Assembly: GCA_035384565.1 (NCBI GenBank)
Contig: DAOOIT010000108.1
Span: 1 to 12,937, forward strand
Source: Planctomycetota bacterium
GTDB taxonomy: Bacteria; Planctomycetota; PUPC01; DSUN01
DNA: 12,937 nt
Direction of reading: 5' to 3'
Part shown: positions 1 to 6,755 of the stretch, piece by piece
Layout of the letters: every line of letters starts with the position of its first letter
How positions within the stretch are numbered: position 1 is the stretch's first letter
Position numbers and translations under genes: made by a program
The notes under the pieces: model-generated
What the model was told of the DNA's origin: nothing
Seen by the model: only the letters and a program-made list of their open reading frames with translations
Database searches by the model: none

Positions 1-91
1 GCGGAGCGTAGGGGCGAGAAGGGTGAAAAGGCGTAGGGGCGAGCATGGGAAAAGTGCTCCTCCGGCCGCGGAACGGTTCGCGTCCCTCCGT

Positions 92-116
92 GTAGCGACA
101 AGGGTCCCGCTTGTCG
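92..116 (+). repeat. Solo REP (GTAG family) in left repeat
   Basis: GTAG (92-95) is followed by a hairpin with stem CGACAAG / CTTGTCG and loop GGTCCCG (96-116). This is the layout of a classical REP: a GTAG tetranucleotide 5' of an imperfect palindrome. The inverted partner seen in the full copy at 309-365 is missing here. The text runs from GACCG directly to CTACG, as if an 18-bp hairpin arm had been cut out. Confidence 0.7.
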
Positions 117-146
117 AAGACGACCGCTACGCTGCGCCGGAGCGGG

Positions 147-179
147 AACCTCCCGCGGGTTGGGAACCCGCGGGAGGTT
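147..179. repeat. Perfect 15-bp palindrome with 3-nt loop
   Basis: AACCTCCCGCGGGTT (147-161), loop GGG, then AACCCGCGGGAGGTT (165-179) form a perfect inverted repeat. The same structure is found at 1644-1676. It has no T-run on either side, so it is not an obvious intrinsic terminator. It may be a repeat-family hairpin, or a double-stranded protein site. Confidence 0.85.
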
Positions 180-308
180 GGGGTTGGACGCGGGAGCGTC
201 CACATCATTGCCCCCACGCGGAGCGTAGGGGCGAGAAGGGTGAAAAGGCGTAGGGGCGAGCATGGGAAAAGTGCTCCTCCGGCCGCGGAACGGTTCGCGT
301 CCCTCCGT

Positions 309-365
309 GTAGCGACAAGTGTCCCGCTTGTCGAAGACGACCGCAAGCGGGACGCTTGCGGCTAC
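309..365. repeat. Complete inverted REP pair (BIME, GTAG family), left copy
   Basis: The forward REP is GTAG (309-312), arm CGACAAGT (313-320), loop GTCCC and arm GCTTGTCG (326-333). A 7-nt linker follows. The inverted REP is CCGCAAGC (341-348), loop GGGAC, GCTTGCGG (354-361) and CTAC (362-365), which reads GTAG plus hairpin on the other strand. The two REPs can also pair with each other through CAAGCGGGACGCTTG, giving one longer stem. This head-to-head arrangement is a bacterial interspersed mosaic element. Confidence 0.75.
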
Positions 366-653
366 GCCTGCCACTTGAGGCTCTGGGCGACGCGGCGTGG
401 CTCCGGCCACTGCAAACGGCTTCGCGGCCGGAGGAGCAGGAACCGCACCAGAGAGGATGCCACATTCAGGAAAGGCCATGAATCGCCAGATGGCGGGGGT
501 GGGGGATGGCTCCGTCGGAAGCGGGTCGGTTGAGTCTGCGTTGCCTCTGTTGCGGAGTGTGGTCGGAGGCCAATGCCCCTGTGTCCAGTCGCAGGCGTTC
601 CGGCTGTGGCGGCGTTTTCCGCACCAGGAAGTGCGCTGGGTCGCGAGCGCGGA

Positions 654-682
654 TTGACGCGCGCACGGTTGTGTAGTATCGT
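654..682 (+). promoter_or_regulatory. Candidate sigma70-type promoter for the MNT/HEPN pair
   Basis: TTGACG (654-659) and TATCGT (677-682) are separated by 17 bp, with 5/6 and 4/6 matches to the -35 and -10 consensus. The downstream gene starts 26 bp after the -10 box. The promoter lies outside the flanking direct repeat, so it belongs to the cassette itself. Confidence 0.55.
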
Positions 683-695
683 GTGGGGATGAAGC

Positions 696-702
696 AGGAG
701 GT
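696..702 (+). promoter_or_regulatory. Strong Shine-Dalgarno fixing a GTG start
   Basis: AGGAGGT ends 6 nt before the GTG at 709. The in-frame ATG at 718 would be about 15 nt away, so GTG 709 is the better start. Confidence 0.8.
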
Positions 703-708
703 GGCCCG

Positions 709-1029
709 GTGAGCCCCATGGTCGAGTGTGTGCTGAGGGAGTTGCGCCGGCGCTTCGAAGCTCTGTATGGCGAACGCCTGGTGCGCCTGGTGCTCTTCGG
801 TTCCCAGGCCCGTGGAGATGCGGAACCGGGGTCCGACGTAGACGTGTTGGTGGTGCTCCGCGGCGCGGTGGAGCCGAGCGCGGAGATCGGGCGGACGATT
901 GGGGATGTGGCCGCGGTGTCGCTCGACAACGACGTCGTCGTCGCCTGCGTGTTCGTGTCCGAAGAGGAGTTCCTGCGCGAGCGGAGTCCGCTGCTGCTCA
1001 ACGTGCGGCGCGAGGGGGTGCTGGTATGA
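709..1029 (+). CDS. MNT-type minimal nucleotidyltransferase (probable antitoxin partner)
   Basis: A 106-residue protein of the minimal nucleotidyltransferase superfamily. The DNA polymerase beta-like signature is clear: FGSQARG (residues 30-36) followed by SDVDV (42-46), giving metal-binding acids D43 and D45. D75, in the strand after LDND, is a plausible third acid. The length and the C-terminal stretch SEEEFLRERSP are typical of the MNT half of HEPN-MNT pairs. In characterised members (MntA of the HepT/MntA system) the enzyme transfers AMP to a tyrosine of the HEPN toxin and neutralises it; that role is inferred here from family and context. The GTG start is supported by AGGAGGT at 696-702. 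The stop overlaps the next start (ATGA, 4 bp), so the two genes are probably translationally coupled. Cytosolic, with no signal or membrane segment. Confidence 0.87.
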   Translation: MSPMVECVLRELRRRFEALYGERLVRLVLFGSQARGDAEPGSDVDVLVVLRGAVEPSAEIGRTIGDVAAVSLDNDVVVACVFVSEEEFLRERSPLLLNVRREGVLV

Positions 1030-1409
1030 CACCGGAGCAGCGGGACCTCTTGGTGCAGGCCCGCGAGAGTCCGGCCGCCGGCAAGGCGATGCGCGAGCTG
1101 GGCCACCACGGCTACGCGGCATCGAGAGCCTACTACACCATGTTCCACGTCGTCCAGGCGCTTCTGCTGGGGAAGGGTCTGGCCTTCTCGAAGCACAGCG
1201 CCGTGCATGCGGCGTTCGGCCAGCATTTCGCGAAGGCGGGTGTGGTGCCGGCCGACTTCCACCGCTACCTCATCCGCGGGATGGAGGCTCGGCACGCCGG
1301 GGACTACGGAAAGCCGAACGCGATCAGCCCGTCGGAGTCGGCGGAGCAACTGTCCCGCGCCCAGGATTTCCTGGATCTGGCCGGGCGGTTGATTGGGCCG
1401 CTTCCATAG
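1026..1409 (+). CDS. HEPN domain protein, UPF0332-like (probable RNase toxin)
   Basis: A 127-residue all-helical protein of the HEPN superfamily. The hallmark is SRAYYTMFH (residues 33-41), which provides R34 and H41 with six residues between them, matching the R-x4-6-H catalytic signature of HEPN ribonucleases. Downstream are FSKHSAVH (54-61) and the ARHAGDYG stretch (88-95), both usual in UPF0332 proteins. HEPN toxins cut RNA and are paired with MNT proteins in toxin-antitoxin and phage-defence modules. The ATG lies within the end of the MNT gene, with GAGGGGG (about 1012-1018) as ribosome site, so the pair forms a two-gene operon. Gene order (MNT first) is a common arrangement. The alternative, a non-toxic accessory helical protein, cannot be excluded without assay. 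No clear terminator follows; 1410-1548 holds only purine-rich sequence and a weak hairpin around GAGGAG-AAGTG-CTCCTC (1543-1559). Confidence 0.87.
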   Translation: MTPEQRDLLVQARESPAAGKAMRELGHHGYAASRAYYTMFHVVQALLLGKGLAFSKHSAVHAAFGQHFAKAGVVPADFHRYLIRGMEARHAGDYGKPNAISPSESAEQLSRAQDFLDLAGRLIGPLP

Positions 1410-1588
1410 GCCTTTGCGGCGTAGTGTACCGCCTCCGTCTTGGTGTCTGACACGCCATCCGGATTCCCTGAGGGACCAAGAGGCGACAGCGGTTCGAGCA
1501 GAGAGGGCCGTTGAAGGGGTAGGGGGGAGGGGAGGCTCCGAAGAGGAGAAGTGCTCCTCCGGCCGCGGATCGGTTCGCGTCCCTCCGT

Positions 1589-1613
1589 GTAGCGACAAGG
1601 GTCCCGCTTGTCG
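1589..1613 (+). repeat. Solo REP (GTAG family) in right repeat
   Basis: Identical in layout to 92-116: GTAG, stem CGACAAG / CTTGTCG, loop GGTCCCG. It also lacks the inverted partner. Confidence 0.7.
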
Positions 1614-1643
1614 AAGACGACCGCTACGCTGCGCCGGAGCGGG

Positions 1644-1676
1644 AACCTCCCGCGGGTTGGGAACCCGCGGGAGGTT
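1644..1676. repeat. Second copy of the perfect 15-bp palindrome
   Basis: AACCTCCCGCGGGTT, loop GGG, AACCCGCGGGAGGTT, identical to 147-179. Confidence 0.85.
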
Positions 1677-1805
1677 GGGGTTGGACGCGGGAGCGTCCAC
1701 ATCATTGCCCCCACGCGGAGCGTAGGGGCGAGAAGGGTGAAAAGGCGTAGGGGCGAGGATGGGAAAAGTGCTCCTCCTGGCGCGGATCGGTTCGCATTCC
1801 TCCGC

Positions 1806-1862
1806 GTAGCGACAAGCGTCCCGCTTGTCGAAGACGACCGCAAGCGGGACGCTTGCGGCTAC
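1806..1862. repeat. Complete inverted REP pair (BIME, GTAG family), right copy
   Basis: GTAG (1806-1809), CGACAAGC, loop GTCCC, GCTTGTCG (to 1830), a 7-nt linker, then CCGCAAGC (1838-1845), GGGAC, GCTTGCGG (1851-1858) and CTAC (to 1862). Both 8-bp stems are perfect here. The left copy has one stem mismatch at T320. Confidence 0.78.
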
Positions 1863-2086
1863 GTTTGAGGCGCTGGGCGAGGCCGCGTGGTTCCGGCCAC
1901 TGCAAACGGCTTCGCGGCCGGAGTAGCAGGAACCGCACCAGAGAGGATGCCACATTCAGGAAAGGCCATGAATCGCCAGATGGCGGGGGTGGGGTGGGGG
2001 ATGGTTTTCGGAAGCCGCGCGCACGTGGTTCGCGTTCAAGAACTCCAGGCAGCGCAATCGCGTGGGAAAAAGCGCGTGAATTTGGC

Positions 2087-2115
2087 TTGAATGGCACTGG
2101 CGTTGCAAGTATAAT
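2087..2115 (+). promoter_or_regulatory. Strong sigma70-type promoter for rpoC-rpsL-rpsG
   Basis: TTGAAT (2087-2092) is followed after 17 bp by a consensus TATAAT (2110-2115). Transcription would start near 2122, giving an untranslated leader of about 70 nt. A dedicated promoter this close to rpoC fits the absence of rpoB immediately upstream. Confidence 0.75.
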
Positions 2116-2128
2116 GAGTCATTCAGCC

Positions 2129-2150
2129 CCGCGCTCCATGAGGGGTGCGG
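2129..2150 (+). promoter_or_regulatory. Leader hairpin upstream of rpoC
   Basis: CCGCGCTCC (2129-2137), loop ATGA, GGGGTGCGG (2142-2150) can form a 9-bp stem with two G-U pairs, a few bases into the predicted mRNA. A T5 run follows near 2163, about a dozen bases past the stem, which is too far for a standard terminator. It could be a leader control or stability element. The rpoC ribosome site itself is weak (ACGGGG near 2177-2182). Confidence 0.35.
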
Positions 2151-2191
2151 GCGAGGGGACCGTTTTTCCGTAACCCACGGGGCCCGAGCTC

Positions 2192-5100
2192 ATGGCGACG
2201 CCGTTCTTCGAGAGCGTGAACGAAGTTGTGTCGGTGGGCATTTCGCTTGCCTCGCCGGACGAGATTCGGTCGTGGTCGTACGGGGAGGTGAAGAAGCCGG
2301 AAACCATCAACTACCGCACGTACCGTGCGGAGAAGGATGGGCTGTTCTGCGAGCGGATCTTCGGCCCGGAGCGCGACTGGGAGTGCTTCTGCGGCAAGTA
2401 CAAGGGGATGAAGCACAAGGGGATCATCTGCGACCGCTGCGGGGTGAAGGTGACGCACAGCCGCGAGCGGCGACGGCGGATGGGCCACATCAACCTGGCC
2501 GCGCCCGTGGCGCATATCTGGTTCTTCAAGTCCATGCCCTCGCGCATGGGCAATCTGCTGGCGATGAAGGTGAGCTCGCTGGAGAAGGTGATCTACTTCC
2601 AGGAATACGTGGTGATCGAGCCGGGCGGCGCCGCGGTGGAGGGGATCCAGGAGAAGCAGCTCATCGGCGAGGACGAGTACCAGCGGCTGAAGGCGAAGTA
2701 CGAGGACTTCGACGCCGACATGGGCGCGGAGGCGGTGCGCAAGCTGCTCCAGAAGCTGGACCTGGATGCGCTGTCGAAGGAGCTGCGCGCGGGGCTGGCC
2801 GAGACGAACTCGCAGCAGCGCAAGAAGGAGATCGTCAAGCGGCTGAAGGTGGTGGAGGCGATCCGGGACTCGAAGAACCGCGCGGAGTGGATGATCCTGG
2901 ACGTGATCCCGGTGATCCCGCCCGATCTGCGGCCGCTGGTGCTGCTGGAGAGCGGGAACTTCGCGACGAGCGACCTGAACGATCTCTACCGCCGCGTGAT
3001 CAACCGGAACAACCGGCTCAAGAAACTGCTCGACCTCCACGCCCCCGAGGTGATCATCCGCAACGAGAAGCGCATGCTCCAGCAGAGCGTGGATGCGCTG
3101 TTCGACAACGAGCGGTGCAAGCATCCGGTGCTGGGGTCGTCGAACCGCCCGCTGAAGTCGCTGACCGACATGATCAAGGGCAAGCCGGGGCGGTTCCGCG
3201 AGAACCTGCTGGGCAAGCGGGTGGACTACTCGGGGCGCTCGGTGATCGTGGTGGGGCCCGAGCTGAAGCTGCACCAGTGCGGGTTGCCGAAGAAGATCGC
3301 GCTCGAGCTCTTCCAGCCGTTCATCATCCGCCGCCTCAAGGAGGCGGGGCTGGTGGACACGATCAAGAGCGCCAAGCGCATGCTGGAGCGCAAGGACGAG
3401 GAGGTGTGGGATATCCTGGACGAGGTGATCCGCGAGCATCCCGTGCTCCTCAACCGGGCGCCCACGCTGCACCGCATGGGCATTCAGGCCTTCGAGCCGA
3501 TCCTGATCGAAGGCAAGGCCATCCAGATCCACCCGCTGGTCTGCACGGCGTTCAACGCGGACTTCGACGGCGACCAGATGGCGGTGCACCTGCCGCTGTC
3601 CATCGAGGCGCAGACCGAGGCGTCGCTGCTGATGATGAGCACGAACAACGTGTTCTCGCCGGCCGACGGCCGGCCCATCATCACGCCGTCGCTGGACATC
3701 GTGCTGGGCTGCTACTACCTGACGTGCCTGCGGCCCGATTCGACCCCCGACGACCAGCTCCGGCGCTTCGCCACGACGGACGACGTGCTGGTGGCGCTCG
3801 GCTACGACGCCCTGCACTACCACAGCCGGATCCTCGTGAAGCTCCGCAGGCACGACCAGATTGTGGACCAGCACGGCCAGCTTAGCCCCTACAAGGGCGA
3901 GTACGTCCTCACCACCGCCGGCCGCGTCTTCTTCAACAGCAAGCTGCCCGACGGCCTGCCGTATTACAACCAGAGCCTCAACAAGGGCCGCCTCAACGAC
4001 CTCATCGCCGATTGCCACACGATCCTGGGCCGCGGCGCCACCCTCGGCCTGCTCGACACCATCAAGGAGCTGGGCTTCCGGCACGCCACGCTGGCCGGGC
4101 TGTCCATCTCCACGCGCGACCTGCGCATGCCGCCCAAGAAGCAGGAGATCATCAGCAAGGCCGAGAAGGAAGTGGAGCACATTGACCGCCGCTACCGCAG
4201 CGGCGTGATCACCGACGGCGAGCGCCACAACCTGGTCATCGAGCGCTGGACCCACGCCAAGGACCGCGTGACCGCCGAGCTGATGGACGAACTCCGCAAC
4301 GACACCGGCGGCGGCTCCGGCCTCAACCCGATCTGGGCCATGTTCGAGTCCGGCGCCCGAGGCAACACGGTGCAGATCACCCAGCTCGCCGGCATGCGCG
4401 GGCTGATGGCCAAGCCCTCCGGCAAGATCATCGAGACGCCCATCAAGTCCAACTTCCGCGAGGGCCTCCCTGTTCTCGAGTACTTCAGTTCCACGCACGG
4501 CGGCCGCAAGGGCCTGGCCGACACGGCCCTCAAGACCGCCGAGTCCGGCTACCTGACGCGCAAGCTGGCCGACGTGGCCCAGAACGTGGTGGTCACCATG
4601 CTGGACTGCGGCACCGTGGCCGGCATCACCAAGAGCGTCATCTACAAGGGCGACAAGGTTGACATCCCGCTGAGCCAGCTCGTCTATGGGCGCGTGTCGC
4701 TCGAGAAGGTGCTCGACCGGCGCACGGGGAAGCCGATCGTGAGCGAGGGCGAGCTCATCACCGAGCCGATCGCCGCCGCCCTGGAGGAGATGGGCTACTC
4801 GAGCCTGCGCGTGCGCTCGCCCATGATGTGCGAAGCCCCGCACGGCGTGTGCGCCAAATGCTACGGCATGGACCTCTCCACCGGCGAACTCGCCGAGGAG
4901 GGCCTGGCCGTGGGCATCATCGCCGCGCAATCCATCGGCGAGCCCGGCACCCAGCTCACCATGCGGACCTTCCACTACGGCGGCACGGCGGCCACCGGCT
5001 TCGCCGCCCCCGAGACCCGCGCGGACTTCAAGGGCAAGATCCGCTACTACAACCTCAAGACCGTCACCGACCGCAACGGCCACATTCTCGCGATGAACCC

Positions 5101-6346
5101 CACCGGCGCCCTCGTGCTGGAGGACGAGAACGGCAACGAGATCCGGCGGTACGAGGTCAAACTGGGCGCCACCCTGAGCGTCGCCGACGGCCAGATGGTG
5201 CCCGCGCGCACTCTTCTGGCCACCTGGGAGCCGCACTTCACCCCCATCCTCAGCGAGATGGGCGGCTTCGTCCGGTGCGAGGACATCGTCGAGGGCGAAA
5301 CCGTCCGCGAAGAGGTGGACCAGCACGGCTCGCGCCGGCGCATCGTCATCGAGCACAAGGGCGACCTGCATCCCCAGATCGCGATCGTGGACAAGGATGG
5401 CCGCCCGCTGGGCCTCTACTCCATTCCCGAGAAGGCCCACATCATGGTCGAGGAAGGCCAGGAGGTCCACCCCGGCGACATCCTCGCCCGCACGCCGCGC
5501 GAAATCCAGCGCGTGCAGGACATCACGGGCGGCCTGCCCCGCGTCACCGAGCTCTTCGAAGCCCGCAAGCCGCGCGACCCTGCCATCATCAGCGAGGTCT
5601 CCGGCCGCGTCAGCCTCGGCGAGCGCAAGCGCGGCAAGCGCATCATCAACGTCACCAACGAAGAGACCGGAGAGGCCGTCTCCCACCTCGTCCCCCACGG
5701 CAAACACCTCACCGTGCACGACGGCGACTACGTTCGCGCCGGCGACCGCCTGGTAGACGGCCCGCTCGTGCCGCAAGACATCCTGCGCATCCGCGGCACC
5801 GAGGCCCTCATGGAATACCTCCTGCGCGAAATCCAGAGCGTCTACCGTTCCCAGAACGAAATCATCGACGATAAACACATCGCGATTGTCGTGGGGCAGA
5901 TGCTCCGCAAAGTAAAAGTCGGCGACGACGTCGGCGACACCACACTGCTCCCCGGCAGCATCGTAGACAAGTTCCGCTTCCGCCACGAGAACGAGCGCGT
6001 CATCGCCAAGGGCGGCAAGCCCGCCAGCGCCACCCCGCTCCTCCTCGGCATCACCAAGGCCGCCCTCCAGAGCGAAAGCTTCATCTCCGCCGCCTCCTTC
6101 CAGGAGACGACCAAGGTCCTCACCGAGGCCGCCCTGGCCGGCCGCACCGACTACCTCCGCGGCCTCAAGGAGAACGTCATCCTCGGCCACCTCATCCCGG
6201 CCGGCACCGGCTTCCCCAAGCACTACCTCGCCGGCATGGAGAAGAAGCAGCTTGCCCAGCCCAGCGAGCCGCCCGACGGCGGCGACAAGGGCGCCCAGGC
6301 CCCGCCCCCCGGCGGCGGCGAGACCCCCGTCGAGAGCACCGTCTAG
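2192..6346 (+). CDS. rpoC: DNA-directed RNA polymerase subunit beta'
   Basis: Full-length beta' subunit (1384 residues), which forms the clamp and half of the active centre of RNA polymerase. The N-terminal zinc site is C65, C67, C80 and C83. GKRVDYSGR is at 341-349 and NRAPTLH at 421-427. The catalytic NADFDGDQM is at 455-463, with the three Mg-binding aspartates D457, D459 and D461. The second zinc site uses C806, C880, C887 and C890. The trigger-loop start GEPGTQLTMRTFH is at 916-928. The last 30 or so residues form a Pro/Gly-rich acidic tail. The start at 2192 gives the usual bacterial N-terminus beginning just before FFESVNE. No rpoB is adjacent; a repeat-flanked MNT/HEPN cassette occupies the upstream side. 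The gene is followed after 20 bp by rpsL, probably in one transcript. Base use changes along the gene: the first third favours G-ending codons, the last half C-ending ones. Confidence 0.99.
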   Translation: MATPFFESVNEVVSVGISLASPDEIRSWSYGEVKKPETINYRTYRAEKDGLFCERIFGPERDWECFCGKYKGMKHKGIICDRCGVKVTHSRERRRRMGHINLAAPVAHIWFFKSMPSRMGNLLAMKVSSLEKVIYFQEYVVIEPGGAAVEGIQEKQLIGEDEYQRLKAKYEDFDADMGAEAVRKLLQKLDLDALSKELRAGLAETNSQQRKKEIVKRLKVVEAIRDSKNRAEWMILDVIPVIPPDLRPLVLLESGNFATSDLNDLYRRVINRNNRLKKLLDLHAPEVIIRNEKRMLQQSVDALFDNERCKHPVLGSSNRPLKSLTDMIKGKPGRFRENLLGKRVDYSGRSVIVVGPELKLHQCGLPKKIALELFQPFIIRRLKEAGLVDTIKSAKRMLERKDEEVWDILDEVIREHPVLLNRAPTLHRMGIQAFEPILIEGKAIQIHPLVCTAFNADFDGDQMAVHLPLSIEAQTEASLLMMSTNNVFSPADGRPIITPSLDIVLGCYYLTCLRPDSTPDDQLRRFATTDDVLVALGYDALHYHSRILVKLRRHDQIVDQHGQLSPYKGEYVLTTAGRVFFNSKLPDGLPYYNQSLNKGRLNDLIADCHTILGRGATLGLLDTIKELGFRHATLAGLSISTRDLRMPPKKQEIISKAEKEVEHIDRRYRSGVITDGERHNLVIERWTHAKDRVTAELMDELRNDTGGGSGLNPIWAMFESGARGNTVQITQLAGMRGLMAKPSGKIIETPIKSNFREGLPVLEYFSSTHGGRKGLADTALKTAESGYLTRKLADVAQNVVVTMLDCGTVAGITKSVIYKGDKVDIPLSQLVYGRVSLEKVLDRRTGKPIVSEGELITEPIAAALEEMGYSSLRVRSPMMCEAPHGVCAKCYGMDLSTGELAEEGLAVGIIAAQSIGEPGTQLTMRTFHYGGTAATGFAAPETRADFKGKIRYYNLKTVTDRNGHILAMNPTGALVLEDENGNEIRRYEVKLGATLSVADGQMVPARTLLATWEPHFTPILSEMGGFVRCEDIVEGETVREEVDQHGSRRRIVIEHKGDLHPQIAIVDKDGRPLGLYSIPEKAHIMVEEGQEVHPGDILARTPREIQRVQDITGGLPRVTELFEARKPRDPAIISEVSGRVSLGERKRGKRIINVTNEETGEAVSHLVPHGKHLTVHDGDYVRAGDRLVDGPLVPQDILRIRGTEALMEYLLREIQSVYRSQNEIIDDKHIAIVVGQMLRKVKVGDDVGDTTLLPGSIVDKFRFRHENERVIAKGGKPASATPLLLGITKAALQSESFISAASFQETTKVLTEAALAGRTDYLRGLKENVILGHLIPAGTGFPKHYLAGMEKKQLAQPSEPPDGGDKGAQAPPPGGGETPVESTV

Positions 6347-6366
6347 CACCCGCGAAAGGAACCCCA

Positions 6367-6738
6367 ATGCCCACCATTCAGCAGCTCATCCGCCTCGGGC
6401 GCAAGCCCGTCCGCCGCAAGAGCAAGCGTCCCGACCTCGAGGCCTGCCCCCAGAAGCGCGGCGTCTGCCTCCAGGTCACCACCCGCACCCCCAAGAAGCC
6501 CAACTCGGCCCTTCGCAAAGTCGCCCGCGTCCGCCTCTCCAACGGACGCGAGATCACCGCCTACATCCCCGGCGAAGGCCACAACCTCCACGAACACTCC
6601 ATCGTCCTCGTCCGTGGCGGCCGCGTCCGCGACCTTCCCGGCGTCCGCTACCACATCGTCCGCGGCCCCCTCGACGCCGCCGGCGTCAAAGAGCGCAAGC
6701 GCTCCCGCTCCAAGTACGGCTGCAAGCTTCCCAAGTGA
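6367..6738 (+). CDS. rpsL: 30S ribosomal protein S12 (uS12)
   Basis: A 123-residue S12, the decoding-centre protein of the small subunit, of the usual length. It aligns without gaps to the E. coli protein as I recall it, from EACPQKRGVC (25-34) through TPKKPNSALRK (41-51) and GEGHNLHEHS (69-78) to DLPGVRYH (89-96). K43 is conserved. Position 88 is arginine (codon CGC) where E. coli and most bacteria have lysine; K88R is a classical streptomycin-resistance change. D89, the residue methylthiolated by RimO in other bacteria, is present. AAAGGA at 6355-6360 is the ribosome site. It lies 20 bp after rpoC and 17 bp before rpsG. Confidence 0.99.
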   Translation: MPTIQQLIRLGRKPVRRKSKRPDLEACPQKRGVCLQVTTRTPKKPNSALRKVARVRLSNGREITAYIPGEGHNLHEHSIVLVRGGRVRDLPGVRYHIVRGPLDAAGVKERKRSRSKYGCKLPK

Positions 6739-6755
6739 ACCAGCGGAGTCCCTGA

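Larger units (their letters stand above)
1..344. repeat. Partial tandem duplication, period 217 bp
   Basis: Bases 1-127 recur at 218-344 with a single mismatch that I can see (G at 103 against T at 320). The period is therefore 217 bp, and the first unit may extend left of the window. Each unit begins with GCGGAGCGTAGGGGCGAG, and the 12-mer GCGTAGGGGCGA occurs twice within its first 45 bases. After base 127 the units diverge. Unit 1 continues into a perfect 15-bp palindrome, while unit 2 continues into a complete inverted REP pair. A third copy of the same start lies at 1715. I see no credible coding here: the open frames run straight through palindromes. Confidence 0.85.
52..521. repeat. Left ~470-bp direct repeat flanking the MNT/HEPN cassette
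   Basis: This block is repeated in the same orientation at 1549-2014. By eye, 54-217 matches 1551-1714 with one substitution, and 218-365 matches 1715-1862 with about eight. The right part (375-500) matches 1865-1990 nearly base for base. The main length differences are 7 bp missing from the right copy after its CTAC (366-374 region) and a few bases in the G-run near 500. Homology fades just after the shared TCGGAAGC, near 521 and 2014. The repeat contains two GTAG-headed REP hairpins, a 15-bp palindrome and a small hairpin (GGACGC-GGGA-GCGTCC at 186-201). No gene is evident. Confidence 0.88.
1549..2014. repeat. Right ~466-bp direct repeat flanking the MNT/HEPN cassette
   Basis: Same-orientation copy of 52-521, offset by 1497 bp in the left part and 1490 bp in the right part. 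Its left end is cleaner than that of the first copy: the sequence before 1549 (GGCTCCGAAGAGGAG) does not match the GCGAGCATGGGAAA found before 52. It contains a solo REP (1589-1613), the 15-bp palindrome (1644-1676), a GGACGC hairpin (1683-1698) and a complete REP pair (1806-1862). It ends about 70 bp before the rpoC promoter. Apart from these elements, 1410-2086 shows no gene. Confidence 0.88.

Noticed and set aside
147..179. The palindrome as an intrinsic terminator
   Set aside because: No T-run on either side and no gene ending nearby on either strand.
466..1122. A 218-codon open frame on the - strand across the MNT gene
   Set aside because: It overlaps the well-supported nucleotidyltransferase gene and runs into a repeat. 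The product is Arg/Pro/His-rich without family features.
2123..6367. A 1414-codon open frame on the - strand opposite rpoC
   Set aside because: It mirrors rpoC almost exactly. Its product is a monotonous Ala/Gly/Leu/Val/Asp/Glu/His-rich sequence with no motif, as expected for the complement of a high-GC gene.
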